Shown here: one piece after another, positions 49,201-61,052 of the stretch
How positions within the stretch are numbered: the first letter of the stretch is position 1
Layout of the letters: every line of letters begins with the position of its first letter
Assembly (NCBI GenBank): GCA_002794735.1
Contig: NBAZ01000009.1
Span: 1,302,001 to 1,366,000, forward strand
DNA from: Pyrrhoderma lamaoense
Lineage: Eukaryota; Basidiomycota; Agaricomycetes; Hymenochaetales; Hymenochaetaceae
Length of the DNA: 64,000 bases
Direction: 5' to 3'
Program-made: the position numbers and the translations under genes
Notes under the pieces: model-generated
Told to the model about the DNA's origin: nothing
Databases searched by the model: none
The model's input: the letters and a program-made list of their open reading frames with translations, nothing else

Positions 49201-50205
49201 TTAATCAAATTCCTGTTTTCCGAAAACCTCTGGGTATTCTTTTAAATAATCCACTTTATTGCTCCTCCTCTTAGTTGGGGTAAAGCCCAACTCGTGTATC
49301 CTATAAGCCAGTTCTATCTGTCTGACATATTTTTTCTCTTGCTGATAACCCAGCCAATCCAGTATGAAAATGCAGTCTCCTTCTTCTAGTTCTGAGCTGA
49401 TAGAGTTGATATGATAATCTAGTTGCCGTATCTTGGCAGATGCATGTCCGCATGTTTCTGGACAATGGTTGAGAGTAACTTCTCCTTTGTTCCAGTCTAT
49501 ACTGGGGTTGTGGAACTTCAGCCATTTGTGTCCAATAAACAGGTCTGTCTTTCCCAGACTGGTGACTGCTAACTGGATCTGCTCCTTGTGTTCACCAATT
49601 AACATCATCAGCTCTACCAATTCTGTAATAGATCTTGCTTGATTCCTTGTTCCATCTGCATTGTAAACGGGATAGGGATGGGTGTTTTCTGGGTAGGGAT
49701 TTGGTGTTTGTGAACAAATTCTCTGTCTATGCACGAGCCAGTGCATCCAGAGTCTAGTAGAGCTTTAACTTTAAAGGTTCACTGATCCTCTAGAGTCGTG
49801 AGCTGTGCAATAGGTCTAGCTGGTGTCCTTGCGACCCTCAATGTATTGTTTGGGTTGTTGCAGAGAGTAAAGTGCTTTTAGAGCTGTCTCGTCATCTAGT
49901 TTGGAAATGGCTTGAAGTGTCTCTGTAGTAGCTTCCTGGGTTCTTTTCTTATGAACTAAGCTTCTGAGTGCCAACAGAGCATGGCCTTCGGAGTCTTTTC
50001 TAATTTGTTGTAAGGTCTATTCTGGAGTGAAGGGTTTGGGGAAGGTTTGAGACATGGTTTTTAGTTCTTGTTTTGGTTCAACAACTGTATTTCAAAGCAA
50101 ACTACTGGTACAGGTAGTTGTTGGACATAATTAGGAGTGGGGGTGTTAAAACTCGAACTGTGTACCTCAGGAGACATGTCTGCAACTGAGGTTAAGCAAA
50201 ATCCG
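46240..50205 (-). pseudogene. pol of gypsy B1, multiply broken
   Basis: Homologous throughout to copy B2 but carries many stops and frame changes. Pieces recognisable are protease remnant (49201-49746), RT (48142-49086) with the catalytic motif altered to YLDN, RNase H, integrase (46240-47973) and a chromodomain (EWEVEEILASRYN...HWKGYGPQERTWEP). Many differences from B2 are C to T or G to A at CpG sites; one creates the stop at 47095-47097. Confidence 0.86.
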
Positions 50206-51213
50206 ATTCCTTCATCTCTGCTATAGCATCTGCCCATTCTTTCCTTTTGTCTCTGTCATTTCTTGCAGTAGTTCCCTTACTGACATCCTTGGTTTCTGAG
50301 GGCAATCGTGTGATAAATGGCCTTTCTGTTGACATCTGAAACAGTGTCCTTCTTTCCTCATTCTATCCATGTCCATGGGTTGCTTGCTGAGTGATTCATA
50401 GGTGTGGTAGCTACTTTAGGGGGTGTGGGGGTTGGACAAGGTGTAGGTTTGAATGGAGGGGGTCTGTGTTCAAAACGAGGTTTGTTGGCTGTTATTGTGT
50501 TGTCAATCTTGGTTGCTATTGTCCTCCATCCTTCTACTGTGGTGGGTTCATTACCAGTTGCCAAGATAGCCATCACTATGTTGCTTCGAAGAGCTGTCCT
50601 CAAATGGTTGATAATCAGGGGTTCAAAGGCAGCACCAGTCATTCCAGCACGAGCTCGAGTCAAGGAGAGTTCTGTGAAGAACTTTTCAGCTGAGTCATGT
50701 CCTTGCTTCATAGTAGCTATCTTCTGCTGGCATGCTGTTGCTCGTGGGTATCCTTGAAACGTGTCTTAAGTTCATTTCAAAGTCATCCCAATCCCAGTTT
50801 CCACTGTCCGTTCTTTTGGTTAGTTGCTCCTGCTTCCAAGCTCCAGCATTGGGTCCAGTCATGTAAGAGCACACAAAGCATATCTGATCTTGTCCTGTGA
50901 CCAGTATATTCTGTGCACTATACATGTAGTTTTTGATCTGGACGAGCCATTCATCATATTTGGCTTTATCACCCGTGAACTCTTCTGGCTTATTCAGCAA
51001 TGGGTTTTTGGGAGAGGGTTGGGGTGGTTGTAGTGCAGCTGCAACCGCTTGGACGAAGTTGTTGGGTAGTGTGATAACAGGTGGGTTGGAAAGTATCTGG
51101 GGAAGCATTCCCTGGATGGTGGCTGCAACTGTATTGGCAATTATTTCTTCCATGGTTGGTGCAGGAGTGGGCACTCGAGTGTTCTGGCCCTGAGGTTGTC
51201 CTTGTTGATTCAT
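50192..51213 (-). pseudogene. gag of gypsy B1, broken
   Basis: Matches the intact B2 gag but has frame changes near 50250 and 50730. Zinc knuckle still legible (CFRCQQKGHLSHDC, reading through 50290-50345). The start ATG overlaps the stop of an upstream acidic frame as ATGA (51210-51213). Confidence 0.8.
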
Positions 51214-51760
51214 CTTGGGCTGTGGTCACTGTTGTAGTCTTCTGGGTGGTCTCTGAAGTAGTCTTCTCGAGTGTACTGAATAGAGGTGTTAGATGGAGAG
51301 GAGTGTGGTGGGGTGGGGTCGCTAGCAAGCTCAGGGTAGATCTGGGAGAAGTCTTCAGTCTGTAAGTATGTAAGGCTTTCAACTTCGGCTTCTTCCTCTT
51401 CTCTAACAGTGGGCCCTGCTTGTATACCTCTTCTTCTTCTGAGAAAATGTCTGGCACGTCTAAGTCTTCGCTCTTCTTCTTCTGATTCGTCTGTTGACTC
51501 TACAATGGGCTGTCCCACTGGCAAAGGTTCGTCTGGGTTCGCAGGTTCGTTCTCAGGCTCTACAATAGGCTGTCCTACTGGCAGAGGCTCGTTCTGTTTG
51601 TCTGTTGCTTTGAAGTGTTCTACTCGATGGGCGTATCCGAACCCAAAGAGTTCTCTTCCTTGAGTGTTTAGTGAGCAGTAAGTTCTGGTGTTGGAGGTGT
51701 CGATGATAAGGATGCAAACAAGGAAGGTGAAGATGTAGAAGTGGTAGGTGTAGCAGTAGT
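51210..51760 (-). other. Open frame upstream of gag in gypsy B (possible ORF0)
   Basis: A frame of well over 150 codons runs from the leader to 51210 without an in-frame ATG that I can place. It contains a duplicated EPLPVGQPIVE segment, a Glu/Arg-rich part (SEEEERRLRRARHFLRRRR) and TREDYFRDHPEDYNSDHSPR, and its stop overlaps the gag ATG. The same frame is present next to the gag of B2 (63764 onward). No domain recognised; it could be an N-terminal gag extension or a chance frame. Confidence 0.4.
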
Positions 51761-51835
51761 ATTCCTCCAGCTTGGAAGATAAAAGTGTGTGGTGTCAAGA
51801 AGTAGTGAGGTAGGCGATGAGTAGTTTCAACCTAA

Positions 51836-52282
51836 TGTCAGCAACTAAACCCGGTCTATAGTCAGAGTCCGGCCTAAGTCACTAATCAACAAGTATCAAC
51901 AATGGTGGAGAGTAATAAGATGTATTGAGAGTAGCTCCAGTGCCGAGTCAGGAGAGTAGACAAGGTTGAAACTGAGGACTATCTACTGACAGAGGTGCTA
52001 CTTATATACAGTTTGAAGCGTGTGACGTGACAATGTGATCATGGATAGAAAAGGAAAGAAATAGAATGTGATAGAACATGGTAGAATGTTGAAGAATATA
52101 GAAGAATGGAAATGTCCGTAATGGATCGGAGTTTGTCAATAAGGATGAGTAAAGAAGAATGGGTTAAGGGTTGTGGAGTAATATGGATTAGTAAAGGGGT
52201 CCGAGGTATGTAATGGATTTTAGTAATGCGAGAAAGAGGAAAAAAGGCATGAGAATAAGGGAACAAGGAAAAGTACATGACA
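51836..52282 (-). repeat. 5' LTR of gypsy B1
   Basis: 447-bp TG...CA unit, partner of 45760-46205. On the minus strand it is followed by TTAGGTTGAAACTACTC, the likely primer-binding region. The plus-strand neighbour at 52283 is the truncated pol of copy B2. Confidence 0.85.
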
Positions 52283-55013
52283 GGGCTCTGGTCTATTCAA
52301 GTTCTGTTGTGACTCGTAACGAGGCTTTTTGTAAGGGTGTAAAAGAACTTCATTGAAGACTGGATGTATGCGGCTCATAGAGGGTGGTAATTCGAGTTTA
52401 TAAGCAGAAGCTCCAATCCTTTCCAATACTTTGAAGGGACCATATCTTTTATCATCGAACTTTTTCATGGGTCGTGTTGTGTGAATGTTGGTTGCTTCTA
52501 GCAGTACTAAGTCCCCAGGTTGGTAATCGATTGGCTCCCCTCTAGTTCGGTCATAGAATTTTTTCATTGTAGAGGCAGCTTTTTCCAGTGCTTCTTTTGC
52601 ATTTTTTCGTACAGTCTCCATTCGTTGTGCGAATTGGGTGGCAGTCTCATTGTTGGACTCGTAGCGAGGGTTAGTGCCTTTGTAAGGGTGGTAACCATAG
52701 TTGAGAAAGAATGGTGAGTGTTTTGTGGATGACTGTTCTCTGTCATTATATGCAAATTCTGCCAGTGCTAACCAGTCTGCCCAATCGTCTTGACTGAAGT
52801 TCACAAATATTCGTAAGTACTGTTCAACTTCTTGGTTAATCCGCTCTGTTTGTCCATCTGTTTGTGGGTGATACGCCGTTGAAGGGTTTGCTTCAATACC
52901 AAGAAGTTTATACAGTTCTTTCATAAACTTGGACTCGAATTGGGGGCCTCTATCATGTATAAGTTTTCTAGGAATTCCATGAAGTTTAAAGACATGATCG
53001 CGGTAGAGTTTGGCCATTCCTTGAGATGTGACTGTTGTATGAGTGGGAGTGACATGGATTTGTTTGGTAAAGCGATCCACAAAGACGCAGATTGCATTGT
53101 ATCCTTGAGACTCTGGTAGCTCACCAACGAGATCGACTGACACTTCTTCCCAAGGATGTTCTGGAATATTATGGGGTGTAGAGGATTGTGGGGGCGTGTT
53201 CTTCGTGGTTTAGTTGTTTGGCATGTGTGGCAGCCTTCCACATATCGTTTGACATCTTCTTTAATTCCAGGCCAGATGTAATTGCGAGTGATCAGTTCCT
53301 GAGTTTTGTACTGTCCTGGGTGTCCAGCTATGACTGAATCGTGGTGATTTTTAATGATGTCCTCGCGTAGCCTTGTATCTCTGGGTATGTAGATGCATCC
53401 TTTGTAAGTAATGAGACCATCTTCTAATTCTTCCCAATGTGAATCTTTCTTTTGTAGTGCTTTCTTGGCTTTTTGATCCAGCTGTGTCTTTGCTGCTTTG
53501 GCACGTTCCAAGAAATTTTGATCCAAGGATTCGAGAGTTACATCTCTTAGCCATTCAGGTTTGATTACCACCACCTCTCGGTTGTCATTCTCCCCCCTTT
53601 CATGATCCGCTCGTCTCGAGAGGAGATCAGCTTTAGTGTTCTGTTTGCCTTTTAAGTAGTGTATTTCCAAATCATATTCTTGTAGTTCCACTACCCATCT
53701 GGCTTGTCTACGATTCAGATCTCGAGGTTGAGTCCAGTATGTGATGTTTTTGTGGTCTGTAAAGATTTGGACAGGTAATGGGTGGCCAATAAGATAGTGT
53801 CTCCATTCTTTGAGTGCCTCCATGATAGCAAGCATTTCTTTGTCATAGATGACATAATTTCGCTCTGTGGGTGTCAAGGATGCGGATCTATAAGCAATAG
53901 GGTGCCATTTGCCATCAATTAATTGAGAGAGTACTGCTCCATTTGCAAAGTCTGAGGAATCTGCTTCAATGCGAAATGGTGCTCCAGATATTGGCAAATG
54001 TAGCACAGGTTCTTGGCAAATGCAATCTTTTAGCCTATTGAAAGCTTCTGTTTGGGAATCAGTCCACTTCCAGTCCGTATTGCCTGTTAAGTCATGTAGA
54101 GGGCGAGCTAGATTGCTATAGCCCTTTATAAACCGTCTATAGAAGTTGCAGAACCCTAAGAAACTTTGTAACTGCTTTTTGTTCTTGGGTAACGGCCACT
54201 CCTTGACTGCTTGGATTTTACTGGGATCCATGCGCAGTTTTCCTCTTCCCACAATAACCCCAAGGTATTCAACCTCCTTCTGTTCGAATAAGCATTTCTC
54301 TGGCTTCAAGTATAGCTTGTTGTTGCGTAGTACATCTAGCACCTGTCGCACTAGTTTCCTGTGCGACTCTAGGTCTGCTGTGAAGATGAGAATGTCATCT
54401 AGATAGACTACGACATGTCCTCCATCAATCAGTTCCTTCAGAATATGATTCATGAAGCCTTGGAAAGTTGCTGGAGAGTTTGTAAGGCCGAAGAACATGA
54501 CAGTTGATTCGAAGAGTCCTCTATTGGTTCTGAAGGCTGCTTTCCATTCGTCCCCTTCTTTGATTCGGATATTGTTGTATCTCCATCGTACGTCTAGTTT
54601 AGTGAAGTGTTGGGAATCCTTAAGCCTATCAATAAGCTCCGGAATCAAGGGAAGGGGGTACTTGTTTTTTACTGTCATGCTATTCAGTTTTCGGTAGTCT
54701 TGTACAGGTCGTAGTTCTCCACTTTTCTTTTTTACAAAGAAGAAAGGCGAAGCCATGGGGGATTTGGAGGGTCTGATCCGTCCTGTCTTCAAGTTTTCAT
54801 CCAAGAACTTGTCAAGCGCTTTATTTTCTGCTTCAGAAAGTGGGTAAATCTTGCAATCAGTGGGTTTGAACCCGGGTGTGAGTTCTATTGCATGATCCCA
54901 TGGGCGTCTCTCTGGCAGCTTGTCAAACTCCTGTTTCCCAAAAACCTCTGGGTACTCCTTCAAATAATCCGCTTTATCGCTTCTCTTCTTAATTGGAGTA
55001 AAGCCCAGCTCGC
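52283..55013 (-). pseudogene. pol of gypsy B2: RT, RNase H and integrase part
   Basis: RT with intact YLDD (VVYLDDILIFTAD), RNase H (EADSSDFANGAVLSQ), integrase zinc site (HHDSVIAGHPGQ...CHTCQ) and core (VDLVGELPES, DRGPQFES, QTDGQTERINQE). The frame changes once near 53175 at a C run between the integrase zinc region and core, at the same place as in B1. Cut at its 3' end before the chromodomain and separated from its own protease by element A. Confidence 0.87.
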
Positions 55014-55791
55014 TGTTATGGAACCAAGTCTATTTTCGCTTTTTTGCTTACTAAGCAGCTTACATAAGCTGACTAAGCACTTACATAAGCATCTTACATA
55101 AGTGGATTATCTAATCATCTTACATAAGCTGCTTACCTAAGCATTATTACCTAAGCATCTTACCTAATCAGCTTAGTCAGCATGCTTACTTAATCACTTA
55201 CATAATATGCTTACATAAGTCGCTTACTAAGCACTGACTCAGCATATGACTCAGCTGTCTTATTAAGCATCTCATCTTATCTTATCTTCACTGCTTACTC
55301 ATCTGTTCTAGAACATTCCACCATGTTCTACCACCTTCCATCATTCTCCATGGCCATCTTTCCCCATTTGGTTTAGTCCCCTTTGTAATTAGCCTATTTT
55401 ATGTTTCAGCTAGCACAGCCTAGCTTAGCCTCATAGTTTAGCCTATTTCTTATGTTTCATTTAACACAGCCTAGCACAGCTTAGTTTAGCCTAATAGTTT
55501 AGCCATAGACCCTGCCGGGTTTTTTCATTATTCCCACACTGCCTCCCACATGTATAAATACCCCCCTCCTGTCAGTAGCTAGTCCCCCAGTCTTGATCTT
55601 GTCTTCCCTCCTAGACTAGTACCTTCTAATACATCCTCTTGTCCCCTCTTCACTGTCCCTCCCCTCCTCTTGTCCCTCCTCTCCTCTGTCTCTGTCTATA
55701 TCAGTGTATGCTGGTTGTGCCTTGTCTTCAGACCTTGCTGACTAAGCATTCTGCTGACTAATACTGGTACTAGAACTAGTCATTGCTGACA
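55014..55791 (+). repeat. 5' LTR of gypsy A
   Basis: 778 bp, TG...CA. Contains the TTACxTAAG-type word array (about 55045-55260), TTC-GAA-TTC at 55306-55318 and TATAAATA at 55553-55560. It is followed by TTAGATCAAGACTCC, probable primer-binding region. Confidence 0.9.
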
Positions 55792-56374
55792 TTAGATCAA
55801 GACTCCCTCTATCACTACTTTCCTAGTGTTACTCTCTTATCACCACTCCTGTGGTGTTTCCACCAACCATCTTTCCCCACCCTTGTTCACTTTCTATCAG
55901 ACATACCCATTAAAGCCTTCTACCATTTTCTCACCACTATTCCTATAAGAGTAAAGCCAGTCCCTTTTCCTTTTCCAGTAGTGTTTGGGACATTACTCTT
56001 TTGATTGTTTGTCCAGAGTTATTTCTCACTTGAGGATAACTTCTGCACTAAGTTACTTAGATACATAACACACTATCTCTTGGCTAGATTCTCAACTTAA
56101 GGGCCTTGGCCTGGAGACTAGTTTGAACACCTCTACTCAGTGGATAATAGTCAAAACCACTAGTGAGTTGTTGTTACAAGCAGAGTGTGTTCCCTTAAGC
56201 AGTAGTAAAACTCCACAAGTAGTTTTGTAGAGTGTAATAGAGTAAGGTTGACTTGCCTTCTCTTAGAATTAGACACTAGATAGCCTAGAGTAGATATTTA
56301 CTTATTCCCTTTATTTTTTACCTTATCTAGATTAGTAGTACCTTCACTCAGTTCACCCCATAGTTACTTCATCT
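55792..56374 (+). other. Leader of gypsy A
   Basis: Untranslated leader between the 5' LTR and gag; no long open frame. Unlike family B there is no ORF upstream of gag. Confidence 0.6.
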
Positions 56375-57337
56375 ATGACAGATATTTCAAGTACCTCTGA
56401 GCAGCTGGATGCACTTGTTGACCAGTTATCAAGTGTGCATCTCAGTGACTCATTGAAGGGAAAAAGAAGACTGCATAGACAGATCCATGTAGCCAAACCC
56501 AACCCATTCTCAGGACAAAGAAAAGACTTCAAACCTTTTCTGAAATCCTTGAGGTTATACCTGTTAGCAGCCAGAGATGAACTCACTACTGATGAGGAGA
56601 AAATCATCTTTACTCTCTCATTCATGACAGATGGCTTAGCTGGGTTATGGGCAGACAACTACTTGGAGGAATGTGACATGGTCATTACTGATGAGTGGGA
56701 AACTTTTCTAGCCAGGCTCAAAGAGACCTTTGATGATCCTCATGAGAAAGCTAATGCTCAAGAAAAGCTGAACAACATCACTCAAGGAAAGAAAACTGCA
56801 GAGGAGTTCTTCCAAGAGTTTGATTTGCTAATCAGAGCAGCTAAATACCATGAAAACCATGATGAATACCTTATCTCTATTCTTAGAGAAAAAGTTAACC
56901 CAAAAGTAGTCATGAAGATCACAGAGATGGTGGATGAGCCTGAAGATTACCATACTTGGAAAAGAATGGCAATTAAAATAGATAGAAAACTTCATTTGGC
57001 CAGTACCATAGTAGTTAAACCCACTTCTTACACAAAACCTCCAGTCCTCCCCAAACAACACAGCCAAATACCAGAGAAAAGAGACAACACTGGTGTTACT
57101 TTTGGTGGCAAAGGACAGCCCATGGATGTCTCTATTGACAGAGCCAGGAGAAATGGTTTATGCTATCTATGTGGACTTAAAGGCCACTTAGCCAGAGAAT
57201 GTCCTCAGAAGAAAGCACAGATTAGATCTATCTTGATGTGCATGGAACCTGAAGAGAGACAAGCTTGGGCTGATGAAGTTGATATCCTGAAAGAATCAGA
57301 GTTAGCTAGAGTAGAACAGGATTTTGTGGAAGCCTGA
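56375..57337 (+). CDS. gag of gypsy A
   Basis: 320-aa intact structural protein that forms the virus-like particle. Begins at the first ATG of the leader (MTDISSTSEQLDAL). A helical capsid region covers residues ~45-230 (VAKPNPFSGQRKDF, LSFMTDGLAGLWADNYL, then LNNITQGKKTAEEFFQEF), followed by a zinc knuckle CYLCGLKGHLAREC (C-x2-C-x4-H-x4-C) near residue 265. The last codons overlap the pol frame by 28 bases, with a candidate slippery heptamer at 57319-57325. Confidence 0.93.
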   Translation: MTDISSTSEQLDALVDQLSSVHLSDSLKGKRRLHRQIHVAKPNPFSGQRKDFKPFLKSLRLYLLAARDELTTDEEKIIFTLSFMTDGLAGLWADNYLEECDMVITDEWETFLARLKETFDDPHEKANAQEKLNNITQGKKTAEEFFQEFDLLIRAAKYHENHDEYLISILREKVNPKVVMKITEMVDEPEDYHTWKRMAIKIDRKLHLASTIVVKPTSYTKPPVLPKQHSQIPEKRDNTGVTFGGKGQPMDVSIDRARRNGLCYLCGLKGHLARECPQKKAQIRSILMCMEPEERQAWADEVDILKESELARVEQDFVEA

Positions 57338-60300
57338 CTTTGAATGTGGCAGAGGAAGGCATTAGTAATGATTCAAATACTAGTACAAATAAAGTTGTTT
57401 TTAATACCAGTAATGAATCAAAACCCACAGAATTTTGTAAGAAAGTACCCTCTTTTAAAGAAACCAGAGATAGACTGTTGCAGATAGTACACCCCAAAAG
57501 AACTAAAGAAATCACCAGAAGCTTAGTCAGACAAATAAATCAGCTGACAGGTGATGAGTTGACTTCTGCAATAGCTTCTCTGAAAGAACCCAAAAAATTT
57601 ATTAGAGGTGGAAAAGGGAGACAACTTACTGTCCCCATACTCTTAGCTACTCTTGATAATAACCTGCAAATACAATCTCAAGGATTGATTGATAGTGGAT
57701 GCACAGGTTCATGCATTAATGAGAGTTTAGTAAAGAAACATCAGCTTGTTACAAAGAAAACACCACTAGCAATTCCTGTATACAATGCTGATGGCACTCT
57801 CAATAAAGCTGGTGCAATAAGAGAATATATTTCTATGCGCTTGTCCATTCATAATCATGTAGAAAGAATAGACTTGGCTGTCACAAATCTGGGAGACACA
57901 GATATCTTCATTGGTCATGAGTGGCTAAAGAAACATAATCCAAGCATAGATTGGGTTAAAGCCACTATAAACTTTGATAGATGCCCAGAAGAGTGTAACA
58001 TGCCAAATTCTTCTCAATCCACTTCAGAGAATATTAATTCTCCACTTAAGACTTGTCAACTAGTTAAAGAAAATATAGTAATACCTGACTTTAGTCAAGA
58101 GTATCCCACTGTATTTAGTGAGCAAGAATTCAACAAACTACCAGAGAGAAGGCCTTGGGATCATGCTATTGAAACCAAACCTGACTTTGTTCCAAAAGAC
58201 TGTAAAATTTATCCATTAACAGTCAAAGAACAAGAAGCTCTAGATCAGTTTCTTGATGAAAATCTTAAAAGTGGTAGAATCAGACCTTCTAAATCCCCTC
58301 AAGCATCTCCATTTTTCTTTATTAAGAAGAAGGATGGTACATTAAGACCAATCCAGGATTACAGAAAGTTAAATGAGGGCACTATTAAAAATAGATACCC
58401 CATTCCTCTAATCCAGGAGTTGCTTGATAAAACCAAAATGTCTAATTACTTCACAAAGTTAGATGTTAGATGGGATTATAATAACATTAGAATTAAAGAA
58501 GGTGATGAGTGGAAAGCAGCCTTTAAAACTAATAGAGGACTGTTTGAACCCACTGTTATGTTCTTTGGATTAACCAATTCTCCTGCTACTTTTCAAGCTT
58601 TTATGAACACTATATTAAAAGACTTGATACAGGAGGGTTCAGTAATAGTTTACTTAGATGACATCTTGATATTCACCAGATGTTTATCTGAACATATTAG
58701 ACTTGTCAGACAAGTACTACAAGTGTTAAAAGACAATCACTTATGTCTGAGATACTCTAAATGTTCATTTGCTGAACCCAAAATTGGTTACTTGGGATAT
58801 GTAGTGGGTGGTGGTAAAATTGAAATGGAAACCCAAAAGATTAAAGCTATACAAGAATGGCCAGAACCCAAGAATGTTAAACAATTAGAATCATTTTTGG
58901 GATTCTGTGGATTTTATAGACGCTTTGTCAAGGGCTACAGTCATATTACCACACCACTCAACAGGTTAAAAGGAAAATCAGGATGGAAATGGGGAAAAGA
59001 AGAAGCAGAAGCAGTGATACAGCTCAAACAAGCTATCACTTCTGCTCCAGTCTTAGCAGTGCCCACAGACAATGATCCATTCAGAATTGAAACAGATGCT
59101 TCTAACTTTGCAATTGGGGCAGTTTTGTCTCAAAAGCAAGATAACAAATGGCATCTTATAGCATTTATGTCAGAATCTATGACACCAGAGGAAAGAAATT
59201 ATCCCATCTATGACAAAGAAATGCTAGCCATTGTTAAAGCTCTGAAAGAATGGAGACCATACTTGTATGAAGCCAAACATACAGTAGAAGTCTGGACAGA
59301 TCATGCTAATATTCAGTACTTTAGAGAACCTCAGGATTTAAACAGAAGACAGGCCAGATGGATGCTGCTTCTATGGAAATATGATCTTACAATCATTCAC
59401 AAGCCTGGAAAAGAGATGAAAAAGGCTGACCTTCTGTCAAGAAGAGTTGATCATGACAGGGGGGAGAATGATAATAAGAGAGTTACCATGTTAAAACCTG
59501 AGTGGTTCAGAGCCACAAGTATTGAATCATTAGATACAGAACTGGTCAAAAGCATTAAAGAAAGTACACATGCAATTGATCAGTCTGTAAAAAGAGCACT
59601 TGATAACAAAGAAAAAGACTGGGCAGAGAATGATCATTTAATTACTTGGCAAAACAAAATTTATGTCCCAAAAGATAAAACTTTGAGAGCTAAAATTATC
59701 AAAGTTCATCATGATGAGACAGTAGCTGGTCATCCTGGTAGAAACAAAACCCAGGAATTAGTGACTCGCAATTTTTGGTGGCCAAGAATTACAAATGACA
59801 TTCGCTTGTATGTTTCTGGTTGTGATACATGTCAGAGAACTAAGGCTCATAGAAACAAAAAGCATGCTCCATTAAACCCTAATGAAATACCAACTAGACC
59901 CTGGGAAATTATATCTATTGATTTAATAGGTGAATTACCAGAGTCTAAGGGTTTTAATGCAATATGTGTAATTGTAGACAGATTCAGTAAACAAATTCAT
60001 GCTCTCCCCACTAATATGGAACTCACATCTGAGGGGTTAGCAAGAATTTACAGAGATCAAGTCTTTAGACTTCATGGTCTTCCCAGAAAGATCATAAGTG
60101 ACAGAGGTCCACAATTTGAGTCTAACTTCATGCATGACTTGTATAGATTGTTGGGTATTACTGGAAATCCTTCTACTGCATATCACCCCCAAACTGATGG
60201 TCAGACTGAGAGAATAAATCAAGAAATTGAACAGTATCTCAGAGCTTACATCAATCATAGACAATCAGATTGGGCTGAGTGGTTAGCAATAGCTGAATTC

Positions 60301-61021
60301 TCTTATAATGACAAAGTACAATCCTCTACTGGATATTCACCCTTCTTTGTAAATTATGGATTACATCCATATAAAGGGTCCAATCCCAGAAGAGAACCTG
60401 TCAATGAATCAGCTGGACAATTTGCTAAAACTATGCAGAAAGTCAGAGAAGAAGTTGAAGCCAGTTTAAAGAAGGCTGCTGAAATTATGAAACACTTTTA
60501 TGATAGAAATAAAGGTGAATCTATTGAGTACAAAAAGGAGACTTATAATGCTTGAAGCAACCAACTTACCCTCTATAAGACCTATGAAGAAACTGGACTG
60601 TAAAAGATATGGTCCATTTGAAATAATAGAAAAGGTCAATAGAGGTGCTTACAAGCTAAAACTTCCAAGTACTTGGAGAAGAATACATCCAGTATTTAAT
60701 GAAGTTTTACTGTCTCCTTATACAACTCCAGCCTTTGAAAACCAGCAACAAGCCCCACCCCCACCTCCAGTGCTTATTGGCAAAGAACAAGAGTATGAAG
60801 TGGAATCCATTGTAGACTCTAAGTTTGTCAGAAATAAGCTTAAATTCCTGGTACACTGGAAAGGATATGGTGTTGAAAGCAGAACTTGGGAGCCTGAAGA
60901 ACATTTGGAAAACTCCAAAGAATTAATTGAAGAGTTTTACAAAGAAAATCCCAGAGCTCCCAGAAGATTGAGAGTTATAGACATGAAATACATACCCTCT
61001 TTTCAAAAGTCTAAATCATGA
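57310..61021 (+). CDS. pol of gypsy A (protease-RT-RNase H-integrase-chromodomain), one frame break
   Basis: Pol is in the -1 frame relative to gag and open from 57310. Counting from 57340: protease active site DSGCTGS at residue ~118, RT with SPFFFIKKKDG..., YLDD at ~438-441, RNase H beginning TDASNFAIGAVLSQ at ~590, integrase zinc site HHDETVAGHPGR...CDTCQ, core aspartates in IDLIGELPES and SDRGPQFES and the Glu in TERINQE. A single frame break near 60530-60545 separates this from the last 160 codons, which hold the C-terminal integrase part and a chromodomain (EYEVESIVDSKF...HWKGYGVESRTWEP). The break lies at two short homopolymers, so an assembly error is plausible; all catalytic residues are intact. 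Confidence 0.9.
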
Positions 61022-61038
61022 TTGAGGACAATCAATCT

Positions 61039-61052
61039 AAGAGAGGGGGTAA
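61039..61052 (+). other. Polypurine tract of gypsy A
   Basis: AAGAGAGGGGGTAA directly before the 3' LTR, the expected primer for plus-strand synthesis. Families B and C carry the same kind of tract next to their 3' LTRs. Confidence 0.8.

Larger units (their letters stand above)
45760..52282 (-). mobile_element. Full-length but decayed Ty3/gypsy chromovirus, family B, copy B1
   Basis: Two LTRs, 45760-46205 (3') and 51836-52282 (5'), each TG...CA and about 446 bp, bracket gag, pol, chromodomain and a purine tract (reverse complement of 46206-46222). The LTRs differ at several per cent of sites, so the insertion is older than element A. The flanking 5-mers (TGTTC and GGGCT) do not match, so the borders were rearranged after or during insertion. 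Confidence 0.88.
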
